Shown piece after piece: positions 1-9,953 of a stretch of DNA of 64,000 bases (the first letter of the stretch is position 1; each line of letters begins with the position of its first letter). The DNA comes from Actinobacteria bacterium IMCC26103. GTDB lineage: Bacteria > Actinomycetota > Actinomycetes > Nanopelagicales > Nanopelagicaceae. The notes under the pieces are model-generated. The model was not told the origin of the DNA. It worked only from the letters and a program-made list of their open reading frames with translations, and made no database searches. Where the stretch lies: contig CP015604.1 of NCBI GenBank assembly GCA_002284875.1, positions 496,001 through 560,000 on the forward strand, in the 5' to 3' direction. Made by a program: the position numbers and the translations under genes.

Positions 1-1
1 A

Positions 2-280
2 GCGGCTCCAGTCGCAGCTGCAGCAGCAGGTGGCGCAGCAGCAGGTGGCGCAGCAGATGCTGGACAAGATGAATTCACAGTTATCCTCGAAGATGCAGGC
101 TCACAGAAGATTGCAGTGATCAAGGAAGTTCGTAACCTCAATTCAAGCCTTGGCTTGAAGGAGGCAAAGGACCTAGTTGATGCAACTCCAGCAACACTTC
201 TTGAGAAGGCAAACAAGGAGACAGCAGAGAAGGCAAAGGCAGCTCTAGAAGCAGCTGGCGCAAAGGTCACACTTAAGTAA
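2..280 (+). CDS. rplL: 50S ribosomal protein L7/L12, C-terminal part (partial)
   Basis: This is the 3' end of the gene for the ribosomal stalk protein L7/L12, which recruits GTPase factors such as EF-Tu and EF-G. The frame that ends in TAA at 278-280 reads an Ala/Gly-rich flexible hinge followed by the compact C-terminal domain, with the typical series [26 protein letters not shown] and a final helix ending KVTLK. The N-terminal dimerisation domain lies before the window. The hinge contains a duplicated 15-base unit coding AAGGA (about 23-58). rplL just upstream of rpoB is the usual bacterial order, although here another gene lies between them. Identification is secure; only the start is missing. 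Confidence 0.95.
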   Translation, partial: AAPVAAAAAGGAAAGGAADAGQDEFTVILEDAGSQKIAVIKEVRNLNSSLGLKEAKDLVDATPATLLEKANKETAEKAKAALEAAGAKVTLK

Positions 281-294
281 GTTCCACAAAAAAA

Positions 295-322
295 GGCCCC
301 GACTTCGGTCGGGGCCTTTTTT
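295..322 (+). terminator. Intrinsic terminator after rplL
   Basis: A perfect 9-bp GC-rich stem (295-303 with 308-316) closed by a TTCG tetraloop is followed directly by six T residues and preceded by an A run. It lies 14 bases after the rplL stop. It should end the rplJL transcript and so separate it from rpoBC. Confidence 0.93.
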
Positions 323-341
323 ATTTTAAGTGCCTGCCCCA

Positions 342-369
342 TTGACTCTTTTCAATGTGCTGTTACTTT
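342..369 (+). promoter_or_regulatory. Promoter of the 376-1383 gene, probably leaderless
   Basis: TTGACT at 342-347, a 16-base spacer and TACTTT (TAnnnT class) at 364-369. Only six bases separate the -10 box from the ATG at 376, so transcription would start at or next to the start codon. No Shine-Dalgarno sequence fits in that space. The arrangement matches leaderless genes known from actinobacteria. Confidence 0.6.
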
Positions 370-375
370 CGATAA

Positions 376-1383
376 ATGAACCAAGGTAGACATTTACAAT
401 TCTTTGTAGCCACCTTGGTTATGGTGATTGGTTCTTCACTCTCTTTTTCTCCGCAAGCACTTGCCGCACCAAAACTAGGAAGTGCATGTACACAGGCCGG
501 AGCAACAACAAAAGTCTCTGGTAAAACACTAAAGTGCGATAAGAAAAACAAGAAATTGGTCTGGGTAGCTACAACAAGTTCTGTAACCGAGAGCAGTAAA
601 CCTGTCAGCAAAGTAGATCCCAATAAAGTAGATCCCAATAAAGTAGATCCCAATAAAGTAGATCCCAATAAACAAAGTGCCGGCGGTACTTTGGCTTCAG
701 GAAACTTTATTCTTGCCAATCCAGTTGATCTCGAACATGTTGTGCGCCTAAGCAAGTTTCGCAGTTGTGTCGGTCATGATTATTCTCCAGGTGTATTGGC
801 TAAAACAGGTGCCGGTGATACTACTGTCGAGAGTAAGCGATCAATGAAGCATTATGTAATTATTGATATACCTGCATCGCCATCAAGAGTTGTAAAAGGA
901 TATGCACCATTTGATGGAAAAGTTTCATACAACACTAGTGACTCATCGATGGGAATTGGCGTCCTAATTACATCTCCTAATGGATGGATATTTGAGTTCA
1001 TGCATGTTCAAGCTCTCGTTGCAGAAGGAACAAATGTAAGAGCAGGGGATGCAGTTGTTGCTGCTCCCGCAGATAATGCGGCGGCGGCTGCTGCAGCAAA
1101 GAATTCAGGAAACACGCCATCTGGTGGAAACACAACCAATGTTTTCGATATTGCTCTTTACAGTGCATTTACAAAACCATCAATATTTGAATCTCCATTC
1201 GGACATATGGCAACAAATATTGCTGCATTGTGGAGTGCGAAAGGTTTCACCTTTGAAACAACTGTGATTACCAAAGGGGCCAGAGATGCGGCACCTTGCG
1301 TAACCGATGGATCCTGGAATGGAAACTTTGTCGGTACCGCCCCAGAAAGTGACTACGTAAATGCGATTGGCTATAAGCCTTAA
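376..1383 (+). CDS. Secreted protein with degenerate M23/LytM-like domain
   Basis: Predicted exported protein of 335 residues. Residues 1-30 form a signal peptide (short basic start, hydrophobic core VATLVMVIGSSLSF, cleavage near ALAA-P). Next comes a Cys-pair module (C38 and C54, 15 residues between them), then a Ser/Lys linker with four KVDPN repeats. The rest (about 115-335) contains a beta-rich part, VKGYAPFDGKV ... GVLITSPNGWIFEFMHVQ ... EGTNVRAGDAV, which resembles the M23 peptidase / lipoyl-like fold. The M23 metal motifs HxxxD and HxH are not intact (FMHVQ replaces HxH), so it may bind peptidoglycan or be inactive rather than cut it. It sits alone between rplL and rpoB with its own promoter. 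The function is not established; the fold assignment is inference. Confidence 0.7.
   Translation: MNQGRHLQFFVATLVMVIGSSLSFSPQALAAPKLGSACTQAGATTKVSGKTLKCDKKNKKLVWVATTSSVTESSKPVSKVDPNKVDPNKVDPNKVDPNKQSAGGTLASGNFILANPVDLEHVVRLSKFRSCVGHDYSPGVLAKTGAGDTTVESKRSMKHYVIIDIPASPSRVVKGYAPFDGKVSYNTSDSSMGIGVLITSPNGWIFEFMHVQALVAEGTNVRAGDAVVAAPADNAAAAAAAKNSGNTPSGGNTTNVFDIALYSAFTKPSIFESPFGHMATNIAALWSAKGFTFETTVITKGARDAAPCVTDGSWNGNFVGTAPESDYVNAIGYKP
610..669 (+). repeat. Four tandem 15-bp units coding KVDPN
   Basis: Four exact head-to-tail copies of AAAGTAGATCCCAAT, in frame, encode a Lys-Val-Asp-Pro-Asn linker in the secreted protein at 376-1383. Exact identity at DNA level implies recent slippage expansion and likely length variation between strains. 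Confidence 0.95.
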
Positions 1384-1422
1384 AAGGGTCGATTTTTTAC
1401 GCCTTGGGTAAGGCTGACCCTT
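1384..1422 (+). other. Nested hairpin after the 376-1383 gene
   Basis: Directly after the stop codon, a 7-bp outer stem (AAGGGTC 1384-1390 with GACCCTT 1416-1422) encloses a 5-bp inner stem (GCCTT 1401-1405, loop GGGT, AAGGC 1410-1414). No T run follows, so it is not a classical intrinsic terminator. It may mark the 3' end of the upstream mRNA or slow read-through into rpoB. Confidence 0.5.
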
Positions 1423-1455
1423 GGCTCAGGCAGGGGATTTTCTTTGCACAAGTGG

Positions 1456-1485
1456 CTGACAAAGTGGCCAAGTTGGGGGTATAAG
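1456..1485 (+). promoter_or_regulatory. Candidate rpoBC promoter
   Basis: CTGACA at 1456-1461, an 18-base spacer and TATAAG at 1480-1485 give a good sigma-70-type promoter about 160 bases before rpoB. Transcription would start near 1492 and leave a leader of about 150 nt. A weaker alternative is TTGGAC at 1494-1499 followed by TTACTC at 1518-1523. Confidence 0.5.
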
Positions 1486-1503
1486 CGCACCGGTTGGACA
1501 GGC

Positions 1504-1533
1504 CGAGGGGGTGAGCGTTACTCTTTCCCCTCG
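1504..1533 (+). promoter_or_regulatory. rpoBC leader hairpin
   Basis: CGAGGGG (1504-1510) pairs exactly with CCCCTCG (1527-1533). Inside it, GAG (1513-1515) can pair with CTC (1521-1523). It lies at the start of the predicted rpoB leader. Its role is unknown; candidates are mRNA stability or autoregulation of rpoBC. Confidence 0.45.
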
Positions 1534-1643
1534 CATAAATTTTCTATGGTCAGGGCATATAGCGGCTGAGACCTAATAGTTGTGCGTTCTCGCATTTTGT
1601 TAATGAACATTATGTAAGTGAACATTGTCTGGAAGGACATCTC

Positions 1644-4600
1644 TTGGCCGCGAAAAAGAATTCTGTAGCTCCGCACCGTGTCTCATTCGCCAAGATCCGC
1701 GAACCTCTCGAAGTTCCTAACCTACTCGCGCTGCAAGTTGAAAGCGTTGACTGGTTGTTGGGTAACGACTTGTGGCGCGCGCGTCTGGCTCAATCAACAA
1801 ATACAAATCGTGGAGAACTTCCATCAAAATCAGGTTTGGAAGAAATCTTCGAAGAGATTTCACCAATTGAAGATTTCCAAGGAACGATGTCGCTTTCATT
1901 CCGCGATCACCGTTTCGAGCCACCTAAGTATTCAATTGAAGATTGCAAAGAGCGCGATATGACTTATTCGCAGCCACTCTTTGTGACTGCAGAATTTACA
2001 AATAACGAAACCGGTGAAATCAAGTCTCAGACTGTTTTCATGGGCGATTTCCCTGTAATGACAACTCGCGGAACATTTGTCATTAACGGAACCGAGCGCG
2101 TTGTTGTTTCACAGCTCGTGCGTTCACCTGGTGTTTATTTCGAACGCACAATCGAAAAGACTTCAGATAAAGATGTTTTCTCTTCAAAGATCATCCCAAG
2201 CCGCGGCGCTTGGTTGGAATTTGAAGTTGATAAGAAAGACCTCGTTGGTGTTCGCATCGACCGCAAGCGCAAGCAATCAGTAACAGTTTTCTTGAAGGCA
2301 CTTGGTTGGACTGAAGAACAAATTCTTGAAGAGTTTGGTGACTTCGAATCAATGCGTGCAACTCTTGAAAAAGATACTGTTAAAACACAGGATGAAGCTT
2401 TGCTCGATATTTATCGCAAGCTACGTCCAGGTGAGCCTCCAACTAAGGAAGCTGCACAGAACTTGCTCGAGAACCTTTACTTCAACGTTAAGCGCTATGA
2501 CTTGGCCAAGGTCGGTCGCTTCAAGGTTAATAAGAAGCTAGGTCTTGATCTAGAACTTTCACAGAGCATTCTTACAATCTCTGACATCGTTGCAACATTG
2601 CGCTATTTAGTAGCGCTACACCGCGGCGATCTCACCATGGAATACGGCCGTGAAGTCCGTGTTGAAAAGGACGATATCGATCACTTCGGTAACCGTCGCC
2701 TTCGCACAGTTGGTGAGCTAATCCAGAACCAAGTTCGCATCGGTCTATCTCGTATGGAACGTGTAGTTCGCGAACGTATGACAACTCAAGATGTAGAAGC
2801 GATTACTCCACAGACATTGATCAACATCCGTCCGGTTGTTGCATCAATCAAGGAGTTCTTCGGAACATCTCAGTTGTCACAGTTTATGGATCAGACAAAC
2901 CCTCTTTCAGGTCTTACACATAAGCGTCGTCTTTCAGCGCTTGGACCTGGTGGTTTATCACGTGATCGTGCGGGCTTCGAAGTTCGTGACGTTCACCCAT
3001 CTCACTACGGACGTATGTGTCCAATCGAAACCCCTGAAGGTCCAAACATTGGACTTATCGGTTCGCTTGCAACATATGGTCGCGTAACAGCATTTGGTTT
3101 TATCGAGACTCCATACCGCAAGGTTGTAAAGGGTCGCGTTACAGATCAGGTTGATTACCTAACTGCAGATGAAGAAGATGAACACATCATCGCGCAGGCA
3201 AATGCACCATTGACCGAAGATAGCCACTTTGCTGAAGCGCGCGTACTCGTACGTCGTCGCGGTGGCGAAGTTGAATATATCCACGGTGATGAAGTTGATT
3301 ACATGGATGTATCTCCACGTCAGATGGTTTCTGTTGCAACAGCGATGATTCCATTCCTCGAGCACGACGATGCTAACCGCGCGTTGATGGGCTCAAACAT
3401 GATGCGTCAGTCAGTGCCATTGATGCGCGCAGAAGCGCCACTAATTGGTACTGGTATGGAATTCCGTGCAGCTGTCGATGCTGGTGACGTTGTCACAGCA
3501 ACTAAGTCCGGTGTAGTAACTGAAGTATCTGCCGATGAAGTAAAGGTCATGGGCGATGACGGTACTTACCAGACATACTCACTATCTAAGTTCTCACGCT
3601 CTAACCAAGGAACTTCATATAACCAGAAGGTTGTTGTCTCTGAAGGTCAGAAGCTAGAAGTTGGCTCAGTAATTGCAGATGGTCCATGTACCGAAAACGG
3701 TGAAATGGCTCTCGGTAAGAACTTGCTCGTGGCATTTATGTCATGGGAAGGCCACAACTACGAAGATGCGATCATTCTTTCGCAGCGCCTCGTACAAGAT
3801 GATGTTCTTACATCAATCCACATTGAGGAATACGAAGTCGATGCTCGCGACACCAAGCTAGGTGCCGAAGAGATCACTCGCGATATCCCTAACGTTTCTG
3901 AAGAAGTACTTGCAGACCTCGACGAGCGCGGCATCATTCGCGTCGGCGCAGATGTCGTCCCTGGCGATATCTTGGTTGGAAAAGTAACTCCTAAGGGCGA
4001 AACTGAACTAACACCTGAAGAACGATTGCTGCGCGCTATCTTCGGAGAAAAAGCTCGCGAAGTTCGTGATACATCTCTTAAGGTTCCACACGGTGAATCA
4101 GGAAAAGTTATCGGCGTAAAGATCTTCGAATCAGAAGAAGGCTTCGAGCTTGCAGCTGGCGTTAACCAATTGGTTCGCGTTTACGTTGCACAGAAGCGCA
4201 AGATTCAAGATGGTGACAAGCTCGCTGGTCGCCACGGCAATAAGGGTGTTATCTCCAAGATTCTTCCAGTTGAAGATATGCCATTCCTTGAAGATGGAAC
4301 TCCAGTAGATGTAGTTCTTAACCCGCTCGGTGTTCCAGGTCGTATGAACGTCGGTCAGGTTTTGGAAATGCACCTCGGTTGGGTTGCAAAGACTGGTTGG
4401 GATCTCTCCGGCGTTGATGAGGCATGGCAGAAGCACATGCGCGCAATCGGTGCCGAAAAGGGAACACCTGGAACTCGTTTTGCTACACCTGTATTCGACG
4501 GTGCACTTGAAGATGAAATTTCTGGTCTTCTATCTAGCACTCTTCCAAACCGCGATGGTCTGCAGTTAATTGGTCGCAGCGGTAAGGCGAAGTTATTTGA

Positions 4601-5096
4601 TGGTCGCTCCGGTGAGCCATACCCAACTCCAATTTCAGTTGGATACATGTACATCTTGAAACTCCACCACTTGGTTGATGACAAGATTCACGCACGTTCA
4701 ACTGGTCCATACTCAATGATCACTCAGCAACCACTCGGTGGTAAGGCGCAATTCGGTGGTCAGCGCTTTGGTGAAATGGAAGTTTGGGCACTTGAAGCCT
4801 ACGGAGCCGCTTACACACTCCAAGAACTCCTCACCATTAAATCCGATGACGTGCTCGGTCGCGTAAAGGTTTACGAAGCGATCGTTAAGGGCGAGAACAT
4901 CCCTGAACCAGGTATCCCTGAATCATTCAAGGTGCTTATCAAGGAAATGCAATCACTCTGCTTGAACGTTGAAGTTCTCTCTTCTGAAGGTGTCGCAATT
5001 GAAATGCGCGATAACGATGAAGAAATTTTCCGTGCCGCCGAAGAGTTAGGTATCAACTTGTCACGAGTTGAACCAAGCTCTGTAGAAGAAGTTTGA
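1644..5096 (+). CDS. rpoB: RNA polymerase beta subunit
   Basis: Beta subunit of RNA polymerase, 1150 residues, close to actinobacterial RpoB length. The TTG start at 1644 is fixed by GGAAGGA (1631-1637) at 6-nt spacing; the protein begins [21 protein letters not shown]. The rifampicin region near residues 400-450 reads [26 protein letters not shown]; the residues usually changed in resistant mutants (Asp, His, Arg, Ser) look wild type. It is followed by [24 protein letters not shown], and further on by the C-terminal [12 protein letters not shown] and [21 protein letters not shown] segments. rpoC follows after 17 bases in the same operon. Confidence 0.99.
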   Translation: MAAKKNSVAPHRVSFAKIREPLEVPNLLALQVESVDWLLGNDLWRARLAQSTNTNRGELPSKSGLEEIFEEISPIEDFQGTMSLSFRDHRFEPPKYSIEDCKERDMTYSQPLFVTAEFTNNETGEIKSQTVFMGDFPVMTTRGTFVINGTERVVVSQLVRSPGVYFERTIEKTSDKDVFSSKIIPSRGAWLEFEVDKKDLVGVRIDRKRKQSVTVFLKALGWTEEQILEEFGDFESMRATLEKDTVKTQDEALLDIYRKLRPGEPPTKEAAQNLLENLYFNVKRYDLAKVGRFKVNKKLGLDLELSQSILTISDIVATLRYLVALHRGDLTMEYGREVRVEKDDIDHFGNRRLRTVGELIQNQVRIGLSRMERVVRERMTTQDVEAITPQTLINIRPVVASIKEFFGTSQLSQFMDQTNPLSGLTHKRRLSALGPGGLSRDRAGFEVRDVHPSHYGRMCPIETPEGPNIGLIGSLATYGRVTAFGFIETPYRKVVKGRVTDQVDYLTADEEDEHIIAQANAPLTEDSHFAEARVLVRRRGGEVEYIHGDEVDYMDVSPRQMVSVATAMIPFLEHDDANRALMGSNMMRQSVPLMRAEAPLIGTGMEFRAAVDAGDVVTATKSGVVTEVSADEVKVMGDDGTYQTYSLSKFSRSNQGTSYNQKVVVSEGQKLEVGSVIADGPCTENGEMALGKNLLVAFMSWEGHNYEDAIILSQRLVQDDVLTSIHIEEYEVDARDTKLGAEEITRDIPNVSEEVLADLDERGIIRVGADVVPGDILVGKVTPKGETELTPEERLLRAIFGEKAREVRDTSLKVPHGESGKVIGVKIFESEEGFELAAGVNQLVRVYVAQKRKIQDGDKLAGRHGNKGVISKILPVEDMPFLEDGTPVDVVLNPLGVPGRMNVGQVLEMHLGWVAKTGWDLSGVDEAWQKHMRAIGAEKGTPGTRFATPVFDGALEDEISGLLSSTLPNRDGLQLIGRSGKAKLFDGRSGEPYPTPISVGYMYILKLHHLVDDKIHARSTGPYSMITQQPLGGKAQFGGQRFGEMEVWALEAYGAAYTLQELLTIKSDDVLGRVKVYEAIVKGENIPEPGIPESFKVLIKEMQSLCLNVEVLSSEGVAIEMRDNDEEIFRAAEELGINLSRVEPSSVEEV

Positions 5097-5113
5097 GAGA
5101 GGGATAAATAACT

Positions 5114-8100
5114 ATGTTAGATGTCAACTTCTTTGATGAATTAAGAATCGGTCTCGCATCGGCTCAAAATATTCGTGATTGGTCATTTGGTGAAGTAAAG
5201 AAGCCAGAGACAATCAACTACCGCACACTCAAGCCAGAGAAGGACGGACTCTTCGACGAGAAGATCTTCGGACCGACTCGTGACTGGGAATGTTATTGCG
5301 GTAAGTACAAGCGCGTTCGATTCAAGGGAATCATCTGCGAGCGTTGCGGTGTTGAAGTAACACGCGCCAAGGTTCGTCGCGAACGCATGGGTCACATTGA
5401 GCTTGCTGCTCCTGTAACCCACATCTGGTACTTCAAGGGCGTGCCTTCACGTCTTGGTTACCTACTTGATCTTGCTCCAAAGGATCTTGAAAAGGTTATT
5501 TACTTTGCTGCTTACATGATCACAGAAGTTGATGCTGAAGGCCGCGAAGAAGATATGCCACAGCTCGAGAAGAAGCTGGCTAACGATCGCAAGAAGATTG
5601 AAGTCCGTCGCGACAACGATCTCGATACTCGTCAGAAGAAGCTCGAATCAGATCTTGCAGAACTCGAAGCCGAAGATGCAAAGTCTGATGTAAAGCGCAA
5701 GGTTCGTGAATCTGCAGAGCGTGAGCTCAAGACAATTCGCGATCGCTCTGAGCGCGAGCTAACTCGTTTGGAAGATGTTTGGACTCGCTTTAAGAACCTC
5801 AAGGTTCAAGATCTAGAAGGCGATGAGAACCTCTACCGCGAAATGCGCGATCGTTACGGAATGTATTTCAAGGGAGATATGGGCGCTGCTGCAATCAAGC
5901 GTCGCCTAGAAACTTTTGATCTCGAAGCCGAATATGCGATCTTGACCGATCTTTCTGAAAATGGCAAAGGTGCAAAGAAGACTCGTGCTATCAAGCGCCT
6001 AAAAGTCGTAAACGCATTTATGACAACCAGCAACCATCCAGCATCTATGGTGCTTGATTGCGTTCCGGTTATCCCTCCTGATCTACGCCCAATGGTTCAA
6101 CTCGATGGTGGACGCTTTGCGACTTCAGATCTAAACGATCTATATCGCCGCGTTATCAACCGTAATAACCGTTTGAAGCGCCTTGCAGATCTTGGTGCTC
6201 CAGAAATTATCGTTAATAACGAAAAGCGTATGTTGCAAGAAGCAGTTGATGCTTTGTTCGACAACGGTCGTCGTGGTCGTCCAGTAACTGGTCCCGGCAA
6301 TCGTGCGCTTAAATCACTTTCAGACATGCTTAAGGGTAAGCAAGGACGTTTCCGTCAAAACTTGCTCGGAAAGCGCGTTGATTACTCAGGTCGTTCTGTA
6401 ATCGTTGTTGGTCCGCAACTTAAGTTGCACCAGTGCGGTCTTCCAAAGCAGATGGCACTTGAACTCTTCAAGCCATTCGTAATGAAGCGTCTTGTAGATC
6501 TCAACCACGCACAGAACATTAAATCTGCAAAGCGTATGGTCGAGCGCGCTCGTCCAGTGGTTTGGGATGTTCTTGAAGAAGTAATTGCAGAACACCCAGT
6601 GCTGCTTAACCGCGCACCTACCCTGCACCGTTTGGGTATCCAAGCTTTCGAACCACAACTGGTTGAAGGTAAAGCAATTCAGATCCACCCACTCGTATGT
6701 ACAGCATTTAACGCTGACTTCGACGGTGACCAGATGGCAGTTCACTTGCCGCTATCTGCTGAAGCGCAAGCTGAAGCACGTATCTTGATGTTATCTTCAA
6801 ATAACATCTTGTCTCCTGCTAACGGTCGACCAATTACATCTCCTACACAGGACATGGTTCTTGGTTTGTACTACCTCACCATGGAACGCGAAGGCGAACT
6901 CGGTGAAGGCCGTGCATTCGGTTCTATCCCTGAAGCGATCATGGCTCATGATCAGCACTCAGTTTCATTGCAGGCAAAGATCAAGATTCGTTTAACACCA
7001 AATGGCGAAACAATTGAAACAACAATTGGTCGCGCCCTATTTAACGACGCTCTTCCTGCAGACTTCCCATACGTTGATCTCGATGTAACCAAGAAGCAAC
7101 TTGGTTCAATCGTCGATAAGTTGGCTGAGTTCTATCCAAAGGTCACAGTTGCTCAAACTCTTGATGCGCTGAAATCACTTGGATTCCACTGGGCAACTCG
7201 CGCCGGCGCAACAATCGGTATCGAAGATGTTGTTACACCTCCTCGTAAGAAAGAGATCCTCGAAAGCTACGAAACACAGGCTGACAAGGTTCAATCTCAA
7301 TACGAAAAGGGACTAATCACAGATGACGAGCGTCGCCAAGAACTCATCGAAATTTGGACCAAGGCAACTGCTGAAGTTGGTAAAGAGATGGAAGAAAACT
7401 TCCCTCGCGTCAACCCAGTTTGGATGATGGTTTACTCAGGTGCACGCGGAAATATGATGCAGATCCGTCAGATCGCAGGTATGCGTGGACTTGTAGCTAA
7501 CCCAAAGGGTGAAATTATTCCTCGCCCGATTAAGTCAAACTTCCGTGAAGGCCTTTCAGTACTCGAGTACTTCATCTCTACACACGGTGCACGTAAGGGT
7601 CTTGCAGATACAGCGCTTCGTACCGCTGACTCTGGTTACCTAACACGTCGTCTCTGCGACGTTGCACAGGATGTAATCATTCGCGAAGAAGATTGCGGAA
7701 CCGATCGTGGTCTCGTACTTCCAATCGCGCTACGTCAACAAGCCGGAAACCTTGTAAAGCATGATCACGTCGAAACTTCTGTTTACGGCCGCACCTTGGC
7801 TGATGACATTGAAGTCAACGGCAGCGTTCTTGCTAAGGCAGGTTCTGATCTTGGTGACCGCGTCATCGATGAACTCGTTGCAGCAGGTGTAGACGAAGTA
7901 AAGATCCGCTCAGTTCTAACTTGCGATAGCAAGGTCGGACAGTGCGCAGCTTGCTACGGCCGCTCACTTGCAGCAGGTCAACTAGTTGCAGTCGGTGAAG
8001 CAGTCGGAATTATCGCAGCACAGTCAATCGGTGAACCAGGTACACAGCTAACAATGCGTACCTTCCACACTGGTGGCGTTGCAGGTGATGACATCACTCA

Positions 8101-8926
8101 TGGTCTGCCACGTATCGTCGAGCTCTTCGAAGCACGCACACCTAAGGGTGTTGCGCCAATCGCAGAGACTGCAGGCGTTGTCTCATTCCGCGAAGATGCA
8201 AAAGGTAAGAAGATCGTCGTTACACCAGATGATGGTGGCGAAGAAGTTGCTTATCCAATCACTCGTCGTCAGAAGCTACTTGTAGAAGAAGGTTCACGCG
8301 TTGAAGTTGGCCAGAAGATGGTCGTCGGCGCAATTGATCCAAAGCAGGTACTTCGTATCCTCGGACCACGTGCAACTCAAGTTCACTTGGTAAACGAGAT
8401 CCAATCTGTTTATCGCTCACAGGGCGTAGGCATTCACGATAAGCACATCGAAGTAATCGTTCGTCAAATGTTAAAGCGCATCACAGTGCTTGAAGCAGGA
8501 GATGCAGATCTACTTCCAGGTGAACTCGTAGAACGCGGTCGCTTTGAGACAGAGAACCGTCGCGTAGTCACAACTGGTGGCAAAGCTGCTTCAGGTCGCC
8601 CAGAACTTATGGGTATCACTAAGGCATCACTTGCAACTGAGTCATGGTTATCTGCGGCTTCATTCCAGGAAACAACTCGCGTACTAACTGATGCAGCGTT
8701 GTCAGAGAAGAGCGATCCATTGCTCGGCCTGAAGGAGAACGTAATCATCGGTAAGTTGATTCCTGCTGGTACCGGCCTTGCTCGTTACCGCAATATCCGA
8801 GTTGAGCCAACAGAAGCTGCAAAGGCTGCTGTTTACGCTGCTTACGATGAGTATGACTTCACACCATTTGATCAAGGTGGCTCAGGCGAAGCAGTTCGCT
8901 TGGATGAAGTCGAGATTCCTCGCTAG
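5114..8926 (+). CDS. rpoC: RNA polymerase beta-prime subunit
   Basis: Beta-prime subunit of RNA polymerase, 1270 residues. The N-terminal zinc finger uses C60, C62, C75 and C78. The catalytic NADFDGD loop lies at residues 533-539, with D535, D537 and D539 holding the active-site magnesium. A second zinc site is visible in the C-terminal half (CDVAQ ... [11 protein letters not shown]). A charged, helical actinobacterial-type insertion (about 150-235, rich in Glu, Lys and Arg) follows the N-terminal domain. The ATG at 5114 lies 17 bases after rpoB behind a purine-rich ribosome site (GAGAGAGGGA). The two genes form one operon that ends at the terminator at 8938-8967. Confidence 0.99.
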   Translation: MLDVNFFDELRIGLASAQNIRDWSFGEVKKPETINYRTLKPEKDGLFDEKIFGPTRDWECYCGKYKRVRFKGIICERCGVEVTRAKVRRERMGHIELAAPVTHIWYFKGVPSRLGYLLDLAPKDLEKVIYFAAYMITEVDAEGREEDMPQLEKKLANDRKKIEVRRDNDLDTRQKKLESDLAELEAEDAKSDVKRKVRESAERELKTIRDRSERELTRLEDVWTRFKNLKVQDLEGDENLYREMRDRYGMYFKGDMGAAAIKRRLETFDLEAEYAILTDLSENGKGAKKTRAIKRLKVVNAFMTTSNHPASMVLDCVPVIPPDLRPMVQLDGGRFATSDLNDLYRRVINRNNRLKRLADLGAPEIIVNNEKRMLQEAVDALFDNGRRGRPVTGPGNRALKSLSDMLKGKQGRFRQNLLGKRVDYSGRSVIVVGPQLKLHQCGLPKQMALELFKPFVMKRLVDLNHAQNIKSAKRMVERARPVVWDVLEEVIAEHPVLLNRAPTLHRLGIQAFEPQLVEGKAIQIHPLVCTAFNADFDGDQMAVHLPLSAEAQAEARILMLSSNNILSPANGRPITSPTQDMVLGLYYLTMEREGELGEGRAFGSIPEAIMAHDQHSVSLQAKIKIRLTPNGETIETTIGRALFNDALPADFPYVDLDVTKKQLGSIVDKLAEFYPKVTVAQTLDALKSLGFHWATRAGATIGIEDVVTPPRKKEILESYETQADKVQSQYEKGLITDDERRQELIEIWTKATAEVGKEMEENFPRVNPVWMMVYSGARGNMMQIRQIAGMRGLVANPKGEIIPRPIKSNFREGLSVLEYFISTHGARKGLADTALRTADSGYLTRRLCDVAQDVIIREEDCGTDRGLVLPIALRQQAGNLVKHDHVETSVYGRTLADDIEVNGSVLAKAGSDLGDRVIDELVAAGVDEVKIRSVLTCDSKVGQCAACYGRSLAAGQLVAVGEAVGIIAAQSIGEPGTQLTMRTFHTGGVAGDDITHGLPRIVELFEARTPKGVAPIAETAGVVSFREDAKGKKIVVTPDDGGEEVAYPITRRQKLLVEEGSRVEVGQKMVVGAIDPKQVLRILGPRATQVHLVNEIQSVYRSQGVGIHDKHIEVIVRQMLKRITVLEAGDADLLPGELVERGRFETENRRVVTTGGKAASGRPELMGITKASLATESWLSAASFQETTRVLTDAALSEKSDPLLGLKENVIIGKLIPAGTGLARYRNIRVEPTEAAKAAVYAAYDEYDFTPFDQGGSGEAVRLDEVEIPR

Positions 8927-8937
8927 ATTAATTAATT

Positions 8938-8967
8938 AAAAAGCCCCTGAGCAATCAGGGGCTTTTT
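8938..8967. terminator. Bidirectional terminator between rpoC and deoD
   Basis: A symmetrical hairpin: AAAAAGCCCCTGA (8938-8950), loop GCAA, TCAGGGGCTTTTT (8955-8967). It has an A run on one side and a T run on the other, so it can stop rpoC from the left and deoD from the right. The genes converge with only 53 bases between them. Confidence 0.93.
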
Positions 8968-8979
8968 AATTTCTAAAAT

Positions 8980-9681
8980 TTATTCTTTAGTTAAAGCGCT
9001 TAGCGCAACTTCGACCATATCGTTAAGGGTACGCTCTCTGGCATCTGCATCCATCGCTTCATGTGTGATGACATGATCAGAAACAGTTAGCACAGCAAGT
9101 GCTTTCTTTCCTTTACGTGCCGCAATTGAATACAACTGACTTGCTTCCATCTCAAGTGCCAATACACCATGCTTAATTAACTTTTCATTAGCGTCGGTTT
9201 CATCATAGAAATAATCCATTGATGAAACACCGCCTACATGTACACGTTCAAATTTCTTTGATGCTTCATATGCGGCAAGCAGTAACCCAAAATCTGCGTG
9301 CGGTGCAAAATCTAAACCGTTAGTAAAACGGCGATTAATATTGGAATCAGTTGACGCAGTCATCGCTAAAATTAAATCTCCAACTTTTGTCTTCTCTTGA
9401 ATCGCACCGCATGTGCCGATACGAATAGCTGCTTCAACGCCATGTTCGTTAAAGAGTTCAGTGACATATATAGATAGTGAAGGCAGTCCCATGCCGGTGC
9501 CTTGGACCGAAATCCGCTCACCGCGGTAAGTGCCGGTGTAGCCGAACATGTTGCGGATCGAGTTGTACTGCTTGGCCCCATCGAGGTAGTTCTCGGCCAC
9601 CCATTTCGCCCGTAAAGGATCGCCGGGAAGGAGGATTTTCTCCGAAATTTCGCCCTTTTGGGCTCCAATATGAAGGCTCAT
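8980..9681 (-). CDS. deoD: Purine-nucleoside phosphorylase, DeoD type
   Basis: Phosphorolysis of purine (deoxy)nucleosides to base plus (deoxy)ribose-1-phosphate, a purine salvage step in the cytoplasm. With the start at 9681 the product has 233 residues, near the usual length of hexameric DeoD. Family motifs are LLPGDPLRAKW, GYTGTYRGERISV, GMGLPS, RIGTCGAI, LEMEASQLY and TVSDHVITHE; the last holds the catalytic Asp. A longer frame to 9744 adds a poorly conserved 21-residue start. I prefer 9681 because it begins MSLHIGAQKGEISEKILLPGD like family members and has a -10 box six bases upstream. It is the only minus-strand gene in the window. The 5' third uses more GC-rich codons than the rest. 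Confidence 0.93.
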   Translation of the reverse strand: MSLHIGAQKGEISEKILLPGDPLRAKWVAENYLDGAKQYNSIRNMFGYTGTYRGERISVQGTGMGLPSLSIYVTELFNEHGVEAAIRIGTCGAIQEKTKVGDLILAMTASTDSNINRRFTNGLDFAPHADFGLLLAAYEASKKFERVHVGGVSSMDYFYDETDANEKLIKHGVLALEMEASQLYSIAARKGKKALAVLTVSDHVITHEAMDADARERTLNDMVEVALSALTKE

Positions 9682-9687
9682 GGGTTG

Positions 9688-9693
9688 ATTATG
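9688..9693 (-). promoter_or_regulatory. -10 box of deoD (leaderless start)
   Basis: Read on the minus strand, CATAAT lies six bases before the ATG at 9681 and no ribosome site is present. This is the spacing expected when the transcript starts at the start codon. Confidence 0.45.
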
Positions 9694-9784
9694 GCCTGAA
9701 TCGCGGCCCAAAAAGAGACACGCCGAAGAGGCAAAAAAGGCCATTTTTAGAGGTAGGGCGGCCCCGAGGAGTAAAAGGGCCGTT

Positions 9785-9814
9785 TTGACCTTTACGCCTG
9801 AACCCCGATACCCT
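9785..9814 (+). promoter_or_regulatory. Candidate str operon promoter
   Basis: TTGACC at 9785-9790, an 18-base spacer and TACCCT at 9809-9814 (TAnnnT). The -35 hexamer is the same as the one upstream of rplM. Transcription would start near 9821 and give a leader of about 130 nt before rpsL. Confidence 0.6.
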
Positions 9815-9881
9815 TCGCGTCTGCTCTTTTAAGAGCTCTTTGCCTTGCCCCTGTTAAGAAATTATCAGTTGCAACTGCGCA

Positions 9882-9913
9882 TCGGGTGCAACACACCCGA
9901 CCGCGTGGGTCGG
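9882..9913 (+). promoter_or_regulatory. str leader with two mutually exclusive hairpins
   Basis: TCGGGTG (9882-9888) pairs perfectly with CACCCGA (9894-9900). The right arm overlaps CCGACC (9897-9902), which can pair instead with GGTCGG (9908-9913). Only one of the two stems can form at a time, 41 bases before the rpsL start. This looks like a switchable leader, but no ligand or protein partner can be named from sequence. Confidence 0.45.
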
Positions 9914-9953
9914 ACAACGAGCGTAAAAAAGCAGTAACTGAAATGGAGACGAA

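Noticed and set aside
610-669. CRISPR array
   Set aside because: The units are contiguous 15-bp in-frame repeats without spacers, inside a coding region.
9477-9788. Plus-strand frame overlapping the deoD start and its upstream region
   Set aside because: It lies mostly opposite conserved deoD codons in the GC-rich patch and shows no recognisable protein features.
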